DNA from: Azoarcus sp. DD4
GTDB lineage: Bacteria > Pseudomonadota > Gammaproteobacteria > Burkholderiales > Rhodocyclaceae
DNA: 64,000 nucleotides
Assembly (NCBI RefSeq): GCF_006496635.1
Contig: NZ_CP022958.1
Coordinates: 3,658,001 to 3,722,000 of the forward strand
Reading direction: 5' to 3'
Of this stretch, positions 41,263 through 51,808 are shown in pieces. A program made the position numbers and the translations under genes. The stretch's first letter is position 1. The number at the start of each line of letters is the position of its first letter. Under the pieces are notes generated by a model, which did no database searches, was not told where the DNA came from, and saw only the letters and a program-made list of their open reading frames with translations.

Positions 41263-41541
41263 TCAGCCGCCCTGCTCGTCGTAGAGCGAAGGCGTCACCC
41301 CTGCGCTGGCCAGGCATTCGCGCAGGTGCTTGATCTCCGCCTTCGGAATCTCGTTGCCGTGATGCGGATGATGAACGAAGAACTCGTGCCGGTTCAGCAG
41401 CACCCGGAAGCGCGCACCGTGGCTGGGCTCGATGGACGCGCCGAGGTGGTTGAGCAGCGACTCGACTTCGCGCCACTGGATGTTGCTGCTGACCGGATCG
41501 TGGAAGATGGCCTGCAGGACGCTGCGATGCTTGTGGCTCAT
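41263..41541 (-). CDS. Orphan HicA-family-like protein
   Basis: The 92-residue protein resembles HicA mRNA interferases: WREVESLLNHLGASIEPSHGAR with SHGARF in the position of the catalytic G-S-H, and NRHEFFVHHPHHGNEIPKAEIKHLR. No HicB-like antitoxin is encoded on either side. Solitary proteins of this type are common in betaproteobacteria and may have a different role. The ATG at 41541 starts the conserved region. Confidence 0.7.
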   Translation of the reverse strand: MSHKHRSVLQAIFHDPVSSNIQWREVESLLNHLGASIEPSHGARFRVLLNRHEFFVHHPHHGNEIPKAEIKHLRECLASAGVTPSLYDEQGG

Positions 41542-41711
41542 GGCGTGGCCTCGTATCGGCAACCGGGTTCCTTACAGCGTAGTGCGCAGCGCCGGGATTG
41601 TCATATGCCCGGAAGGATGCCGCGCACCGCCGTCGCCGCGCGGCACGGCGCCCGGCGGACTGGAAAAGCAGATGCCGCTGTGGTGTCGCCGACGCAGGGT
41701 CCGCCTGGCCC

Positions 41712-42032
41712 TCAACCGCCCGAGCAGCCGCAACCGTTGCCGCCGCCGCAACTGCCCGTCGCCGCCGTGCCACCGCCGGCCTCCTGCTGGGCGCCGAGCT
41801 GCACGGTGAAGTCGATGACGATGTTGCCTGGCTCGCGCGCCACGTAGGCGATGCCCACCTGGCTGCCGTAGCGCTGCTGGATCTGGCCGAGCAGCGGCAG
41901 CGGATCGTGGTCGTTCACGAAGCGCATGGTCTCGCCGTCATCCAGCGATTCGAGCGCGCCGAAAATGGCGGCATGGCGAAAGCGCTTGGCGACGCCGCGC
42001 GCATCGAAGGGGTAAACCGAGTTGTCGAACAT
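41712..42032 (-). CDS. DUF2249 protein with Cys/Gly-rich tail
   Basis: The 106-residue protein has a DUF2249 domain (VYPFDARGVAKRFRHAAIFG ... MRFVNDHDPLPLLGQIQQRYG). The last 20 residues (ending SCGGGNGCGCSGG) contain three cysteines in a glycine-rich context, a likely metal or cluster site or lipid/thiol anchor. DUF2249 proteins are frequent next to denitrification and haemerythrin genes, and their role is unknown. AGGAGAG lies six bases before the ATG. An upstream in-frame extension is not supported. Confidence 0.75.
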   Translation of the reverse strand: MFDNSVYPFDARGVAKRFRHAAIFGALESLDDGETMRFVNDHDPLPLLGQIQQRYGSQVGIAYVAREPGNIVIDFTVQLGAQQEAGGGTAATGSCGGGNGCGCSGG

Positions 42033-42322
42033 CGTGGGCTCTCCTGGAATGGGTCGGAAACAGTCCCGGCTTTGCGCTGCGGCCGGGTTCGCAGCGTCGG
42101 CATCGTAGGCAGCTGCGGCGGCCACTTCCTTGAGGCAGAACAAGAATCGCGGGCTGTCGGCGGGCGAACTGCCGCCGCGGACGCCATCCGGCCACGCCGC
42201 AATCCGCGCAATTTTCATGCAGCCATCCCTCCGGCATGCTCACCGTCGCCGCCGCGCCGCGGTAGCATCGGGGCCAAACCACGCATACGCCCGCCAACGC
42301 CCTCTTTCTGGAGATTCCGGCA

Positions 42323-43027
42323 ATGTCCCGCCACCACCACCGACACCCCGAACTGCACCGCACCGAACGCATCGGCTGGCTGCGCGCCGCGGTCCTGGGC
42401 GCCAACGACGGCATCGTGTCGACCGCCAGCCTGATGGTCGGCGTGGCCGCGGCCAGCGCCGACCGCGCCCAGTTGCTGACGGCCGGCGTCGCCGCGCTGG
42501 TGGCGGGGGCGATGTCGATGGCGGCCGGTGAATACGTGTCGGTCAGCTCGCAATCCGACACCGAGCAGGCCGACCTCGCCCGCGAACGCGCGGAGCTGGC
42601 CACCCAGTCCGAAGCCGAACACCGCGAGCTGGCGGCGATCTATGTGAACCGCGGGCTGACGCCGGAGCTCGCCAGGGAAGTCGCACGCCAGTTGATGGCG
42701 CACGATGCGCTCGGCGCCCATGCGCGCGACGAACTGGGCATTTCGGCGGAACTGGCCGCACGGCCGGTACAGGCCGCGCTGACCTCGGCCGCCACCTTCT
42801 CGGCCGGCGCCGCGCTGCCGCTGTTGGCCGCCGTGGTGACGCCGAATTCCCACGTTGCGCCGGTGGTGGCGATCAGCTCGCTGATCTGCCTGACCGCGCT
42901 CGGCGCCCTGTCGGCCCGCGCCGGCCAGGCGCCGGTGCTCAAGGCTTCGGCGCGGGTGGCGTTCTGGGGCGCGCTGGCGATGGGTCTGACCGCCGCGGTC
43001 GGCAAGCTCTTCGGCACCATTGTCTGA
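42323..43027 (+). CDS. VIT family iron/manganese transporter
   Basis: The 234-residue protein has five predicted helices and the VIT1/CCC1 hallmarks: RAAVLGANDGIVSTASLMVGVAAA at the N-terminus, GAMSMAAGEYVSVSSQSDTE, and the cytosolic E-rich metal-binding loop (residues 75-130). It exports or stores Fe(II) or Mn(II). It lies just upstream of the suf operon, consistent with iron handling, but has its own unit. Confidence 0.9.
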   Translation: MSRHHHRHPELHRTERIGWLRAAVLGANDGIVSTASLMVGVAAASADRAQLLTAGVAALVAGAMSMAAGEYVSVSSQSDTEQADLARERAELATQSEAEHRELAAIYVNRGLTPELAREVARQLMAHDALGAHARDELGISAELAARPVQAALTSAATFSAGAALPLLAAVVTPNSHVAPVVAISSLICLTALGALSARAGQAPVLKASARVAFWGALAMGLTAAVGKLFGTIV

Positions 43028-43066
43028 GGGCGGCGCAGCGGCCGATGCGCCGCCGGCATGCGCGGT

Positions 43067-43100
43067 TTGAATCAGAACCAAAACAGTCCTATAAAGACTA
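43067..43100 (+). promoter_or_regulatory. suf operon promoter with overlapping inverted repeat
   Basis: TTGAAT (43067-43072) and TATAAA (43091-43096), 18 bases apart, match sigma-70 -35 and -10 sites. The inverted repeat AGTC-N7-GACT (43086-43089 and 43097-43100) surrounds the -10 box, in the position expected for autorepression by the Rrf2-family regulator encoded directly downstream. The site was read by eye and the regulator assignment is inferred. Confidence 0.6.
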
Positions 43101-43177
43101 ACGAGTAGCCGCTGGCCTGCAGCGGTCTCGCCACCGGCTATCGTCGGCACCGCCGCACCGGTGGGCAGGAGCGGATC

Positions 43178-43668
43178 ATGCTGCGCATCAGCAAGCTCAC
43201 CGATTACGGCACCCTGGTCATGGCCCAGATGGCGAGTGCGCCGGACCATGTGTTCAGCGCCGCCGGCCTTGCCGACACGCTCGGACTCGCCCCGCCCACG
43301 GTCAGCAAGGTGCTCAAGTCGCTCGCCCGCCATGCGCTGGTGAAGAGCGTGCGCGGCGCCCGCGGCGGTTATGCGCTGGCCCGGCCGCCGGCCGACATCG
43401 CGCTCGCCAGCATCATCGACGCGCTGGAAGAACAGCCCTTCGGCCTCACCGAATGCAGCGCGGTCGCCGGGCTGTGCGGCATCGAGGCCGATTGCCGGGT
43501 GCGGGCGAACTGGCTGCGCATCAACGCGGTCGTGCGGCATGCGCTGGAAGACGTGCGCCTGACCAGCATGGCACCGCCGCTGTCCGCTGCCGACACGCCC
43601 CGCCATCCCGCAGCGGTGCCGCTGGTCCGCATGCCGGCCGGCGCACCGCATGCGCAGGAGACAGACAG

Positions 43669-43672
<4 letters not shown>
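43178..43672 (+). CDS. sufR: SUF-system Rrf2-family regulator
   Basis: The 164-residue protein has an Rrf2 winged helix (KLTDYGTLVMAQMA ... GLAPPTVSKVLKSLARHALV) and three cysteines in TECSAVAGLCGIEADCRV, the Fe-S ligation pattern of IscR-like sensors and of the gammaproteobacterial/betaproteobacterial SUF regulator. It should sense Fe-S cluster status and control the operon. The C-terminal 45 residues are variable. Its stop overlaps the sufB start (ATGA). The name sufR is used by role and not to imply cyanobacterial homology. Confidence 0.85.
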
Positions 43673-45135
<1,463 letters not shown>

Positions 45136-45156
45136 TTCCCACGAAGGAGCCGAGCC

Positions 45157-45938
<782 letters not shown>

Positions 45939-45942
<4 letters not shown>

Positions 45943-47279
45943 GCGGCATCGACACCTGGCTGACGGACTTCCACGCCCGCGTCGACCACCTGCCCGGCGT
46001 CGAACTGCCCTGGCTCGCCGGCCTGCGCCGGCGTGCGATCGAACGCTTCGCCGACGAGGGCTGGCCCACCACGCGCCTGGAAGACTGGCGCCACACCTCG
46101 CTCGCCTTCCTGGAACAGCAGGAATTCGCCGCGCCGGCCGCAGCGGCGGAGCCGGCGCACACGCTCGCCCGCCTGCGTGCCGCGGCCGCTGAGCCGGGGC
46201 ACTGGCTGGTCTTCGTCGGTGGCCGTTACGCGCCGGGCTTGTCCGCCATCGGCGCACTGCCGACGGGCGCCGAGATCGTCCCCCTCACCGAGGCCTTTGC
46301 CACCCACGCCGAGACCGTCGAAAACGTTTTCGGCCGTGCCGCCGAAGGTGACAGCCCGACCGCGCTCAACACCGCGTTGGCGAGCGACGGCGCCTTCATC
46401 CGCCTCGGCCGCGGCGTCGCGGTGGAAGGCGCGATCCACCTCGTCTTTCTCGGCGGCGGCGACGGCGGCCAGCGCCACCTGCGCAACCTGGTGATCGCCG
46501 AGGCCGGTGCCGAAGCCACCCTCATCGAGCACTACCCGGACGGCGGCGACGCCGCCACGCTCACCACCGTGCTCACCCGCATCCAGGCCGGTGCGGACGC
46601 CCGCATCACCCATCTGAAGCTGCAGCAGGAGAACGGCCAGGCCATCCACCTCGCCGGCATTGCCGTCGAGCAGGCGCGCGGTTCGGTGTTCGCCTCGCAT
46701 TCGCTGTCCTTCGGCGCGCGCCTGGCGCGCAACGACATCCACACCCGCTTCGACGGTGAAGGCTGCGAAACCCTGCTGAACGGCCTCTACCACGCAGACG
46801 GCCGCCGCCACGTCGATCATCACACCCGCATCGACCACGCCTGCCCGCGCGGCACCAGCCGCGAGTACTACCGCGGCCTGCTCGACGGCAGCGCGCGCGG
46901 CGTGTTCTGCGGCCGCATCGTGGTCGCTGCCGACGCCCAGAAGAGCGACGCGATGCAGCGCTGCGACAACCTGCTGCTGTCGCGCCAGGCCGAGGCCGAT
47001 GCCCGCCCGGAACTGGAGATCTACGCCGACGACGTCAAGTGCGCGCACGGCGCCACCGTCGGCCAGATCGACGAGGCCAGCCTGTTCTACCTGCGCACCC
47101 GCGGGCTGGACGAAGCCCACGCGCGCCGCCTGCTGACCTACGCCTTCGCCGCCGAAGCCATCGCCCGCATCGCGCGGCCGGCCTTGCAGCGGCTCGCCAC
47201 CGCCGCCCTGCTCGCCCGCCTGCCCGGCGCCGACACGCTGGGCGAACTGCTCGACACGCCTGTGGGAGCCACGCCATGA
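45939..47279 (+). CDS. sufD: Fe-S cluster assembly protein SufD
   Basis: The 446-residue protein has the SufB/D beta-helix: VFASHSLSFGARLARNDIHTRF, GEGCETLLNGLYHADGRRHVDHHT and YADDVKCAHGATVGQIDE, the last with the conserved histidine involved in cluster formation. It replaces one SufB in the SufBC2D complex. The N-terminal helical part includes WPTTRLEDWRHTSLAFLE. It overlaps both neighbours by four bases. Confidence 0.95.
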
Positions 47280-48532
47280 ATGCGCCCAGCGCCCCTTCCG
47301 TCGGCCTCCGGCTCGATCTCGCCGGCGACTTTCCCATCCTGGCGCGGCCGGTTCACGGCCATCGTCTCGTCTATCTCGACAACGCCGCCACCACCCAGAA
47401 ACCGGCCGCGGTGATCGAGGCGGAGGCGCGCTTCTACCGCGAGACCAACGCCAACATCCACCGCGGCGTGCATTGGCTGTCGCAACAGGCCACCGACGCC
47501 TACGAGGGCGCGCGCCGCAAGGTCCAGGCCCTGCTCAATGCCCGCGAGCCGGCGGAAATCGTGTTCACCCGCGGCACCACCGAGGCGATCAACCTGGTCG
47601 CGCAGTGCTGGGGCGCCGCCAACATCCGCGCCGGTGACGAGATATTGCTCACCACGATGGAGCACCACTCCAACATCCTGCCCTGGCAGCAGTTGTGCGA
47701 GCGCAGCGGCGCGGTGCTGAAGGTGGTGCCGGTGAACGACGCCGGCGAACTGGAACTCGAGGCCTTCGAGGCCCTGCTGGGCGCGCGCACCCGGCTCTTC
47801 GCCGTGGCCCATGTGTCGAACGCGCTCGGCACGGTGAATCCGCTGCCGCAACTCGTCGAACGCGCCCACGCCGCCGGCGCGCTGGTGCTGGTCGACGGCG
47901 CGCAGGCGGTGGCCCATCAGCGGGTAGATGTGCAGGCGCTGGGCTGCGACTTCTACGTCTTCTCCGGCCACAAGCTCTACGGCCCCACCGGCATCGGCGC
48001 GCTCTACGGCCGCGCCGAGCTGCTGGCAGCGATGCCGCCGTGGCAGACCGGCGGCGGCATGATCCGCACGGTGAGCTTCGAGCGCAGCAGCTTCGCACCG
48101 CCGCCGGAGCGCTTCGAGGCGGGCACGCCCAACATCGCCGGCGCGGTGGTGCTGGGCGCGGCCATCGACTACCTGACTGCCGTCGGCCTAGACCGCATCG
48201 CCGAGCACGAGCACGCCCTGCTCGCGCGCGGCACCGCCACGCTCGCCGCCATTCCCGGCCTGCGGCCGATAGGCACCGCGGCGCACAAGGCGGGCATCCT
48301 GTCCTTCGTGGTCGACGGCATCCACCCGCACGATCTCGGCACCATCCTCGACACCGAGGGCGTGGCCATACGCGCCGGCCACCACTGCGCCATGCCCTTG
48401 ATGACGCGCTTCGGCATCCCCGGCACCGCGCGCGCCTCGTTCGGCCTCTACAACATCGACGCCGACATCGCCGCGCTCGCCGCCGCCATCGAGAAAGCCC
48501 AGGACATGTTCGGCAGCAGGAGGACGCGATGA
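47276..48532 (+). CDS. sufS: Cysteine desulfurase SufS
   Basis: The 418-residue class V aminotransferase has YLDNAATTQKP near residue 32, the PLP lysine in FYVFSGHKLYGPTGIGALYG, and the catalytic cysteine in RAGHHCAMPLM. It delivers sulfur from cysteine. A SufU-like partner immediately downstream (in place of SufE) implies the zinc-exchange type of sulfur transfer. It overlaps sufD and sufU by four bases each. Confidence 0.95.
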   Translation: MNAPSAPSVGLRLDLAGDFPILARPVHGHRLVYLDNAATTQKPAAVIEAEARFYRETNANIHRGVHWLSQQATDAYEGARRKVQALLNAREPAEIVFTRGTTEAINLVAQCWGAANIRAGDEILLTTMEHHSNILPWQQLCERSGAVLKVVPVNDAGELELEAFEALLGARTRLFAVAHVSNALGTVNPLPQLVERAHAAGALVLVDGAQAVAHQRVDVQALGCDFYVFSGHKLYGPTGIGALYGRAELLAAMPPWQTGGGMIRTVSFERSSFAPPPERFEAGTPNIAGAVVLGAAIDYLTAVGLDRIAEHEHALLARGTATLAAIPGLRPIGTAAHKAGILSFVVDGIHPHDLGTILDTEGVAIRAGHHCAMPLMTRFGIPGTARASFGLYNIDADIAALAAAIEKAQDMFGSRRTR

Positions 48533-48996
48533 ACGACATGCAGGCCAATCTGCGCGAGCTCTACCAAGAGGTGATCTTCGATCACAACCGCCAGCCGCGT
48601 AATTTCCACGCCATGGCCGACGCCGACCACGTCGCCGAGGGCGACAACCCGCTGTGCGGCGACCAGCTCAAGGTCTACCTGCGGGTCAGGGACGGCATCG
48701 TCGAAGACGCCAGCTTCGTCGGCCACGGCTGTGCCATCTCCACCGCATCGGCCTCGCTGATGACCGAGGCGGTTAAGGGGCGAGCGGTAGCCGAGGCCGA
48801 TGCACTGTTCCGCGACTTCCAGACCCTGCTGACCGCGGCCGACCCCGCACCCGCCCGCGCGCGCCGCGATTTCGGCAAGCTCGAGGCCCTGGCCGGCGTG
48901 CGCGAGTTTCCGCTGCGGGTGAAATGCGCCACGCTCGCCTGGCACACCCTGCACAACGCGCTGGTCGACGCCGGCGAAGCGGCCTGCACCGAATAG
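48529..48996 (+). CDS. sufU: SufU-type sulfur acceptor/scaffold
   Basis: The 155-residue protein begins LRELYQEVIFDHNRQPRNFH and has the three cysteines NPLCGDQLKVY, GHGCAISTASASL and RVKCATLAWHTL with the aspartate for zinc binding. The insertion before the last cysteine (DPAPARARRDFGKLEALAGV) is characteristic of SufU rather than IscU. It accepts sulfur from SufS. The operon has no sufE or sufA. Confidence 0.9.
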   Translation: MNDMQANLRELYQEVIFDHNRQPRNFHAMADADHVAEGDNPLCGDQLKVYLRVRDGIVEDASFVGHGCAISTASASLMTEAVKGRAVAEADALFRDFQTLLTAADPAPARARRDFGKLEALAGVREFPLRVKCATLAWHTLHNALVDAGEAACTE

Positions 48997-49021
48997 AGCC
49001 GATACGGGGAGCACGAAAGCC

Positions 49022-49606
49022 ATGGGCGCAGCGCACGACAACACCGGAACGAAAGGCGAAGTGCGTCTGCTCGGCCGCGACTGCGCCGCCCTCAGCGTGC
49101 CCTGGGGCCGGGCCGAGACGCTGGCCGCCGGCAGCCTCGCCACCGTCACCCAGCGCCTGGGCGGGGCCATCACCGTGCTCTGCGACGGCAATCTCTATCG
49201 CATCGCCGAAGCGGACGCGGATGCGCTCGGCCTCGACCCCCGCAGCCAGGCCGCCGTCCCTCCCGCCGCGGAAAACGGCAACTACAGCGCCGAGGCGGTC
49301 GAAGCCGCCGCCTGGGCGCAGATGGGCAGCTGCTACGACCCCGAGATCCCGATCGACATCGTCGAACTCGGCCTGGTCTACGCCTGCACTGCCACGCCAC
49401 TGGACAACGGCCACTACCGCGTCGCCGTGCGCATGACGCTCACCGCCCCCGGCTGCGGCATGGGCGACGTGCTCGCCAACGAGGTCAACGACAAGCTGCT
49501 GGCCATACCCGGCGTGGACGAGGCCGAAGTGGAACTGGTATGGGAGCCGCGCTGGAACCGCGAGATGATGAGCGAGGCCGCGCGCCTGGAAACCGGACTA
49601 CTCTAG
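49022..49606 (+). CDS. sufT: SufT, DUF59-containing Fe-S maturation protein
   Basis: The 194-residue protein has a variable N-terminal half and a C-terminal MIP18/DUF59 domain (about residues 100-185): SCYDPEIPIDIVELGLVY, LTAPGCGMGDVLANEV and VELVWEPRWNREMMSE. SufT assists Fe-S cluster maturation and typically follows sufU. The 25-base gap to sufU has a GGGGAG site, so it closes the operon. Confidence 0.9.
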   Translation: MGAAHDNTGTKGEVRLLGRDCAALSVPWGRAETLAAGSLATVTQRLGGAITVLCDGNLYRIAEADADALGLDPRSQAAVPPAAENGNYSAEAVEAAAWAQMGSCYDPEIPIDIVELGLVYACTATPLDNGHYRVAVRMTLTAPGCGMGDVLANEVNDKLLAIPGVDEAEVELVWEPRWNREMMSEAARLETGLL

Positions 49607-49715
49607 GCGGCTGCCGGACGCGGATGCGGCGCGCCGTACAATGACGCCGCACGCCACCCGACACGGCGATGCAGCCCGCACCCCACCCGCCCATCGAAAC
49701 CGCAAGCGCCTGCCG

Positions 49716-50225
49716 ATGAACCACCCGCTCACCCGACTGCACGACGACATCGACAACCGTGTAAAGGCCATCCGCGACGGCCACCCCGACTGGCTTTGCT
49801 GCAAGGGCTGTGCGAGCTGCTGCCGCCAGCTCGCCGACATCCCCCGCCTCACCGCGGCCGAATGGGCGCTGCTGCGCACCGGGCTGACCGCGCTGCCGCC
49901 GGAGCAACTCACCCGCATCGCCGGCGACATCGCCGCATTGGCCGCGCGGGCTTCCCGCCCGGTGGTCTGCCCCATGCTGGACCAGGCCAGCAGCGCCTGC
50001 CTGGTCTATGCACAGCGTCCGGTGGCCTGCCGCAGCTACGGCTTCTACGTGCAGCGCGAGCTGGGCCTGTACTGCGGCGACATCGAAGCACGCGTAGCGG
50101 AGGGCGAACTGGCGGACGTGGTCTGGGGCAACCACGACGTCATCGACCGGCAGCTCGGCGGGCTGGGCGAAAGCCGCCCCCTGACCGCGTGGTTCGCGCA
50201 GTGGTACGCCCCCGCCGCGGGTTAG
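49716..50225 (+). CDS. YkgJ-family cysteine cluster protein
   Basis: The 169-residue protein has the UPF0153/CxxCxxCC pattern: WLCCKGCASCCRQLADIPRL near the N-terminus and CPMLDQASSACLVYAQRPVACRSYGFY later. It probably binds a zinc or Fe-S centre. Function is unknown; it lies 110 bases after sufT on the same strand. The ATG was chosen because an upstream 25-residue in-frame extension is low-complexity. Confidence 0.82.
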   Translation: MNHPLTRLHDDIDNRVKAIRDGHPDWLCCKGCASCCRQLADIPRLTAAEWALLRTGLTALPPEQLTRIAGDIAALAARASRPVVCPMLDQASSACLVYAQRPVACRSYGFYVQRELGLYCGDIEARVAEGELADVVWGNHDVIDRQLGGLGESRPLTAWFAQWYAPAAG

Positions 50226-50253
50226 CGCCGCCCCGGAACAGGCACCAGCCGAC

Positions 50254-50880
50254 ATGAACTACCTCGCCCACGCCCTGCTGGCCGGACCGCTCGCCGCCGA
50301 CCGCGTCGGCGGCGTGATCGGCGACTTCGTCAAGGGGCCGCTCGACCCGCTGCCGCCGGGCATGAGCGCCGACCTTGCCGCCGGCGTGATGCTGCACCGG
50401 CGCATCGACAGCTTTGCCGAAACGCACCCCGCCTTCCGTCGCAGCCGGGCCCGGGTCAGCGCGGAGCGGCGACGAGTGAGCGGCATCATGGTCGACCTGT
50501 TCTACGACCATTTCCTCGCCCTGCACTGGGAACGCGTCAGCGCGCCGCTTGCGGTCGAAAGCTCGCTTGCGGCCTTCACCACCCACACCTACCGGCTGAT
50601 CGGGAGCCATCCCGACGCCCTGCCGCCGGCCTTCCTCGCGGTATTCGAGCGGATGGCTACGCACGACTGGCTGGCGAGCTACCGCGATGCCGCCACGGTC
50701 GCACTGGCGCTGGACCGCATGGCCGAGTTCCGCCTGCGCCGTCCCAATCCGCTGGCCGGCTCGGGCCAGGAATTGCTGGACGATTACGCCGGCTTCGAAG
50801 CCGACTTCTTCGCCTTCCTGCCCGACGCGCTGAGCTTCGCCGAGTCGGTCCGGCGACTGCGCAGCACACCGGCAGCGTGA
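50254..50880 (+). CDS. acpH: ACP phosphodiesterase (DUF479)
   Basis: The 208-residue protein matches AcpH: MNYLAHALLAGPL, GVIGDFVKGPLDPLP, VMLHRRIDSFAETHPAFRRS and VDLFYDHFLALHW, with conserved metal-binding His/Asp of the HD-like fold. It removes 4'-phosphopantetheine from acyl carrier protein. It is 28 bases after the YkgJ-like gene on the same strand. Confidence 0.85.
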   Translation: MNYLAHALLAGPLAADRVGGVIGDFVKGPLDPLPPGMSADLAAGVMLHRRIDSFAETHPAFRRSRARVSAERRRVSGIMVDLFYDHFLALHWERVSAPLAVESSLAAFTTHTYRLIGSHPDALPPAFLAVFERMATHDWLASYRDAATVALALDRMAEFRLRRPNPLAGSGQELLDDYAGFEADFFAFLPDALSFAESVRRLRSTPAA

Positions 50881-50928
50881 CCCCGGCGGGCCGCCCCGAG
50901 TCGTGGCGCCACGCAAAAAAGTCAAGCA

Positions 50929-50962
50929 TTAACAGGCGTTAAGCCGTGCAAATTCCTGTTAA
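50929..50962. promoter_or_regulatory. Inverted repeat upstream of the sulfotransferase gene
   Basis: TTAACAGG (50929-50936) and CCTGTTAA (50955-50962) form a perfect 8-base inverted repeat with an 18-base spacer. A -10-like TATAAA follows at 50991-50996 with no good -35 at the right distance, a layout that suits an activator. The regulator is unknown. Confidence 0.45.
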
Positions 50963-51091
50963 GGACGATCCCGCGCGGCCGGCGATTGGGTATAAATCCA
51001 CTGCCCGACAGGGCCCGCCCGATACTTCGGCATCTGCACCGGGAGGCGCCCTGTTCCGGTCCTCCCGGCCGGCTTCAAAGGAACAAGGATC

Positions 51092-51784
51092 ATGCTCGAT
51101 CGACTGATGTGGAAAATGCTTTCCCGGCAAACGCGCGAGGCGATCATCAATCGCCTCAGGATCTCGGACCGGCAGTCGATCGACAAGATCCTGTCGGGCA
51201 AGAGCGGTATCCCGCCTGAATTCCTGAAGACCAACAGCCTCTTCATCCACATTCCGAAAGCCGCCGGCAGCAGCCTGCAGCATGCCCTCTTCGGCGGGCG
51301 CGTTACCGGACACCTGCCGCTCTGGCACTACGAGCACGCGTCGGAAGCCTTCGTGGACGGCGCGTTCAAGTTCAGCTTTGTCCGCAACCCGATCGACCGC
51401 GCCTGCTCGGCCTACCGATATCTGCGCAAGACGGCGGCGCACTCGCGCGATTCCCGCTTTGCAGCGGTGCTGAACCGCTACCCGTCCTTCGACGCCTTCG
51501 TCAGGAACTGGCTGTGTTCCGAGAACATCTGGCTCCAGATCCATTTCTGCCCGCAGTGGTCCTTCCTGTGCGACAAGTACGGCGATCTGCGGATGGATTT
51601 TGTCGGGCGCTACGAGAACCTGGAAAGGGATTTCTCCCTGGTCTGCGACCGTCTGGCCCTGGATGCGACGCTGGCGCACCGCAACGCGTCGGCGCAGCAG
51701 GACGGGCACGATCTGTCGCCGGACAGCCGGCGCCGGCTCGAACGCATCTACGAGCGGGATCTCGATCTGTTCGGCTACTGCTGA
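51092..51784 (+). CDS. Sulfotransferase family protein
   Basis: The 230-residue protein has the PAPS-binding segments: LFIHIPKAAGSSLQHALF (5'-phosphosulfate loop, residues about 50-67) and FKFSFVRNPIDRACSAYRYL (3'-phosphate loop, residues about 92-111). It is a Sulfotransfer_2 type enzyme and would move sulfate from PAPS to a carbohydrate or lipid. The acceptor is unknown and no glycan cluster is nearby. It stands alone with a long AT-rich leader. Confidence 0.85.
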   Translation: MLDRLMWKMLSRQTREAIINRLRISDRQSIDKILSGKSGIPPEFLKTNSLFIHIPKAAGSSLQHALFGGRVTGHLPLWHYEHASEAFVDGAFKFSFVRNPIDRACSAYRYLRKTAAHSRDSRFAAVLNRYPSFDAFVRNWLCSENIWLQIHFCPQWSFLCDKYGDLRMDFVGRYENLERDFSLVCDRLALDATLAHRNASAQQDGHDLSPDSRRRLERIYERDLDLFGYC

Positions 51785-51808
51785 CCGGCCCCGCCGGCGG
51801 CGCCCCTT

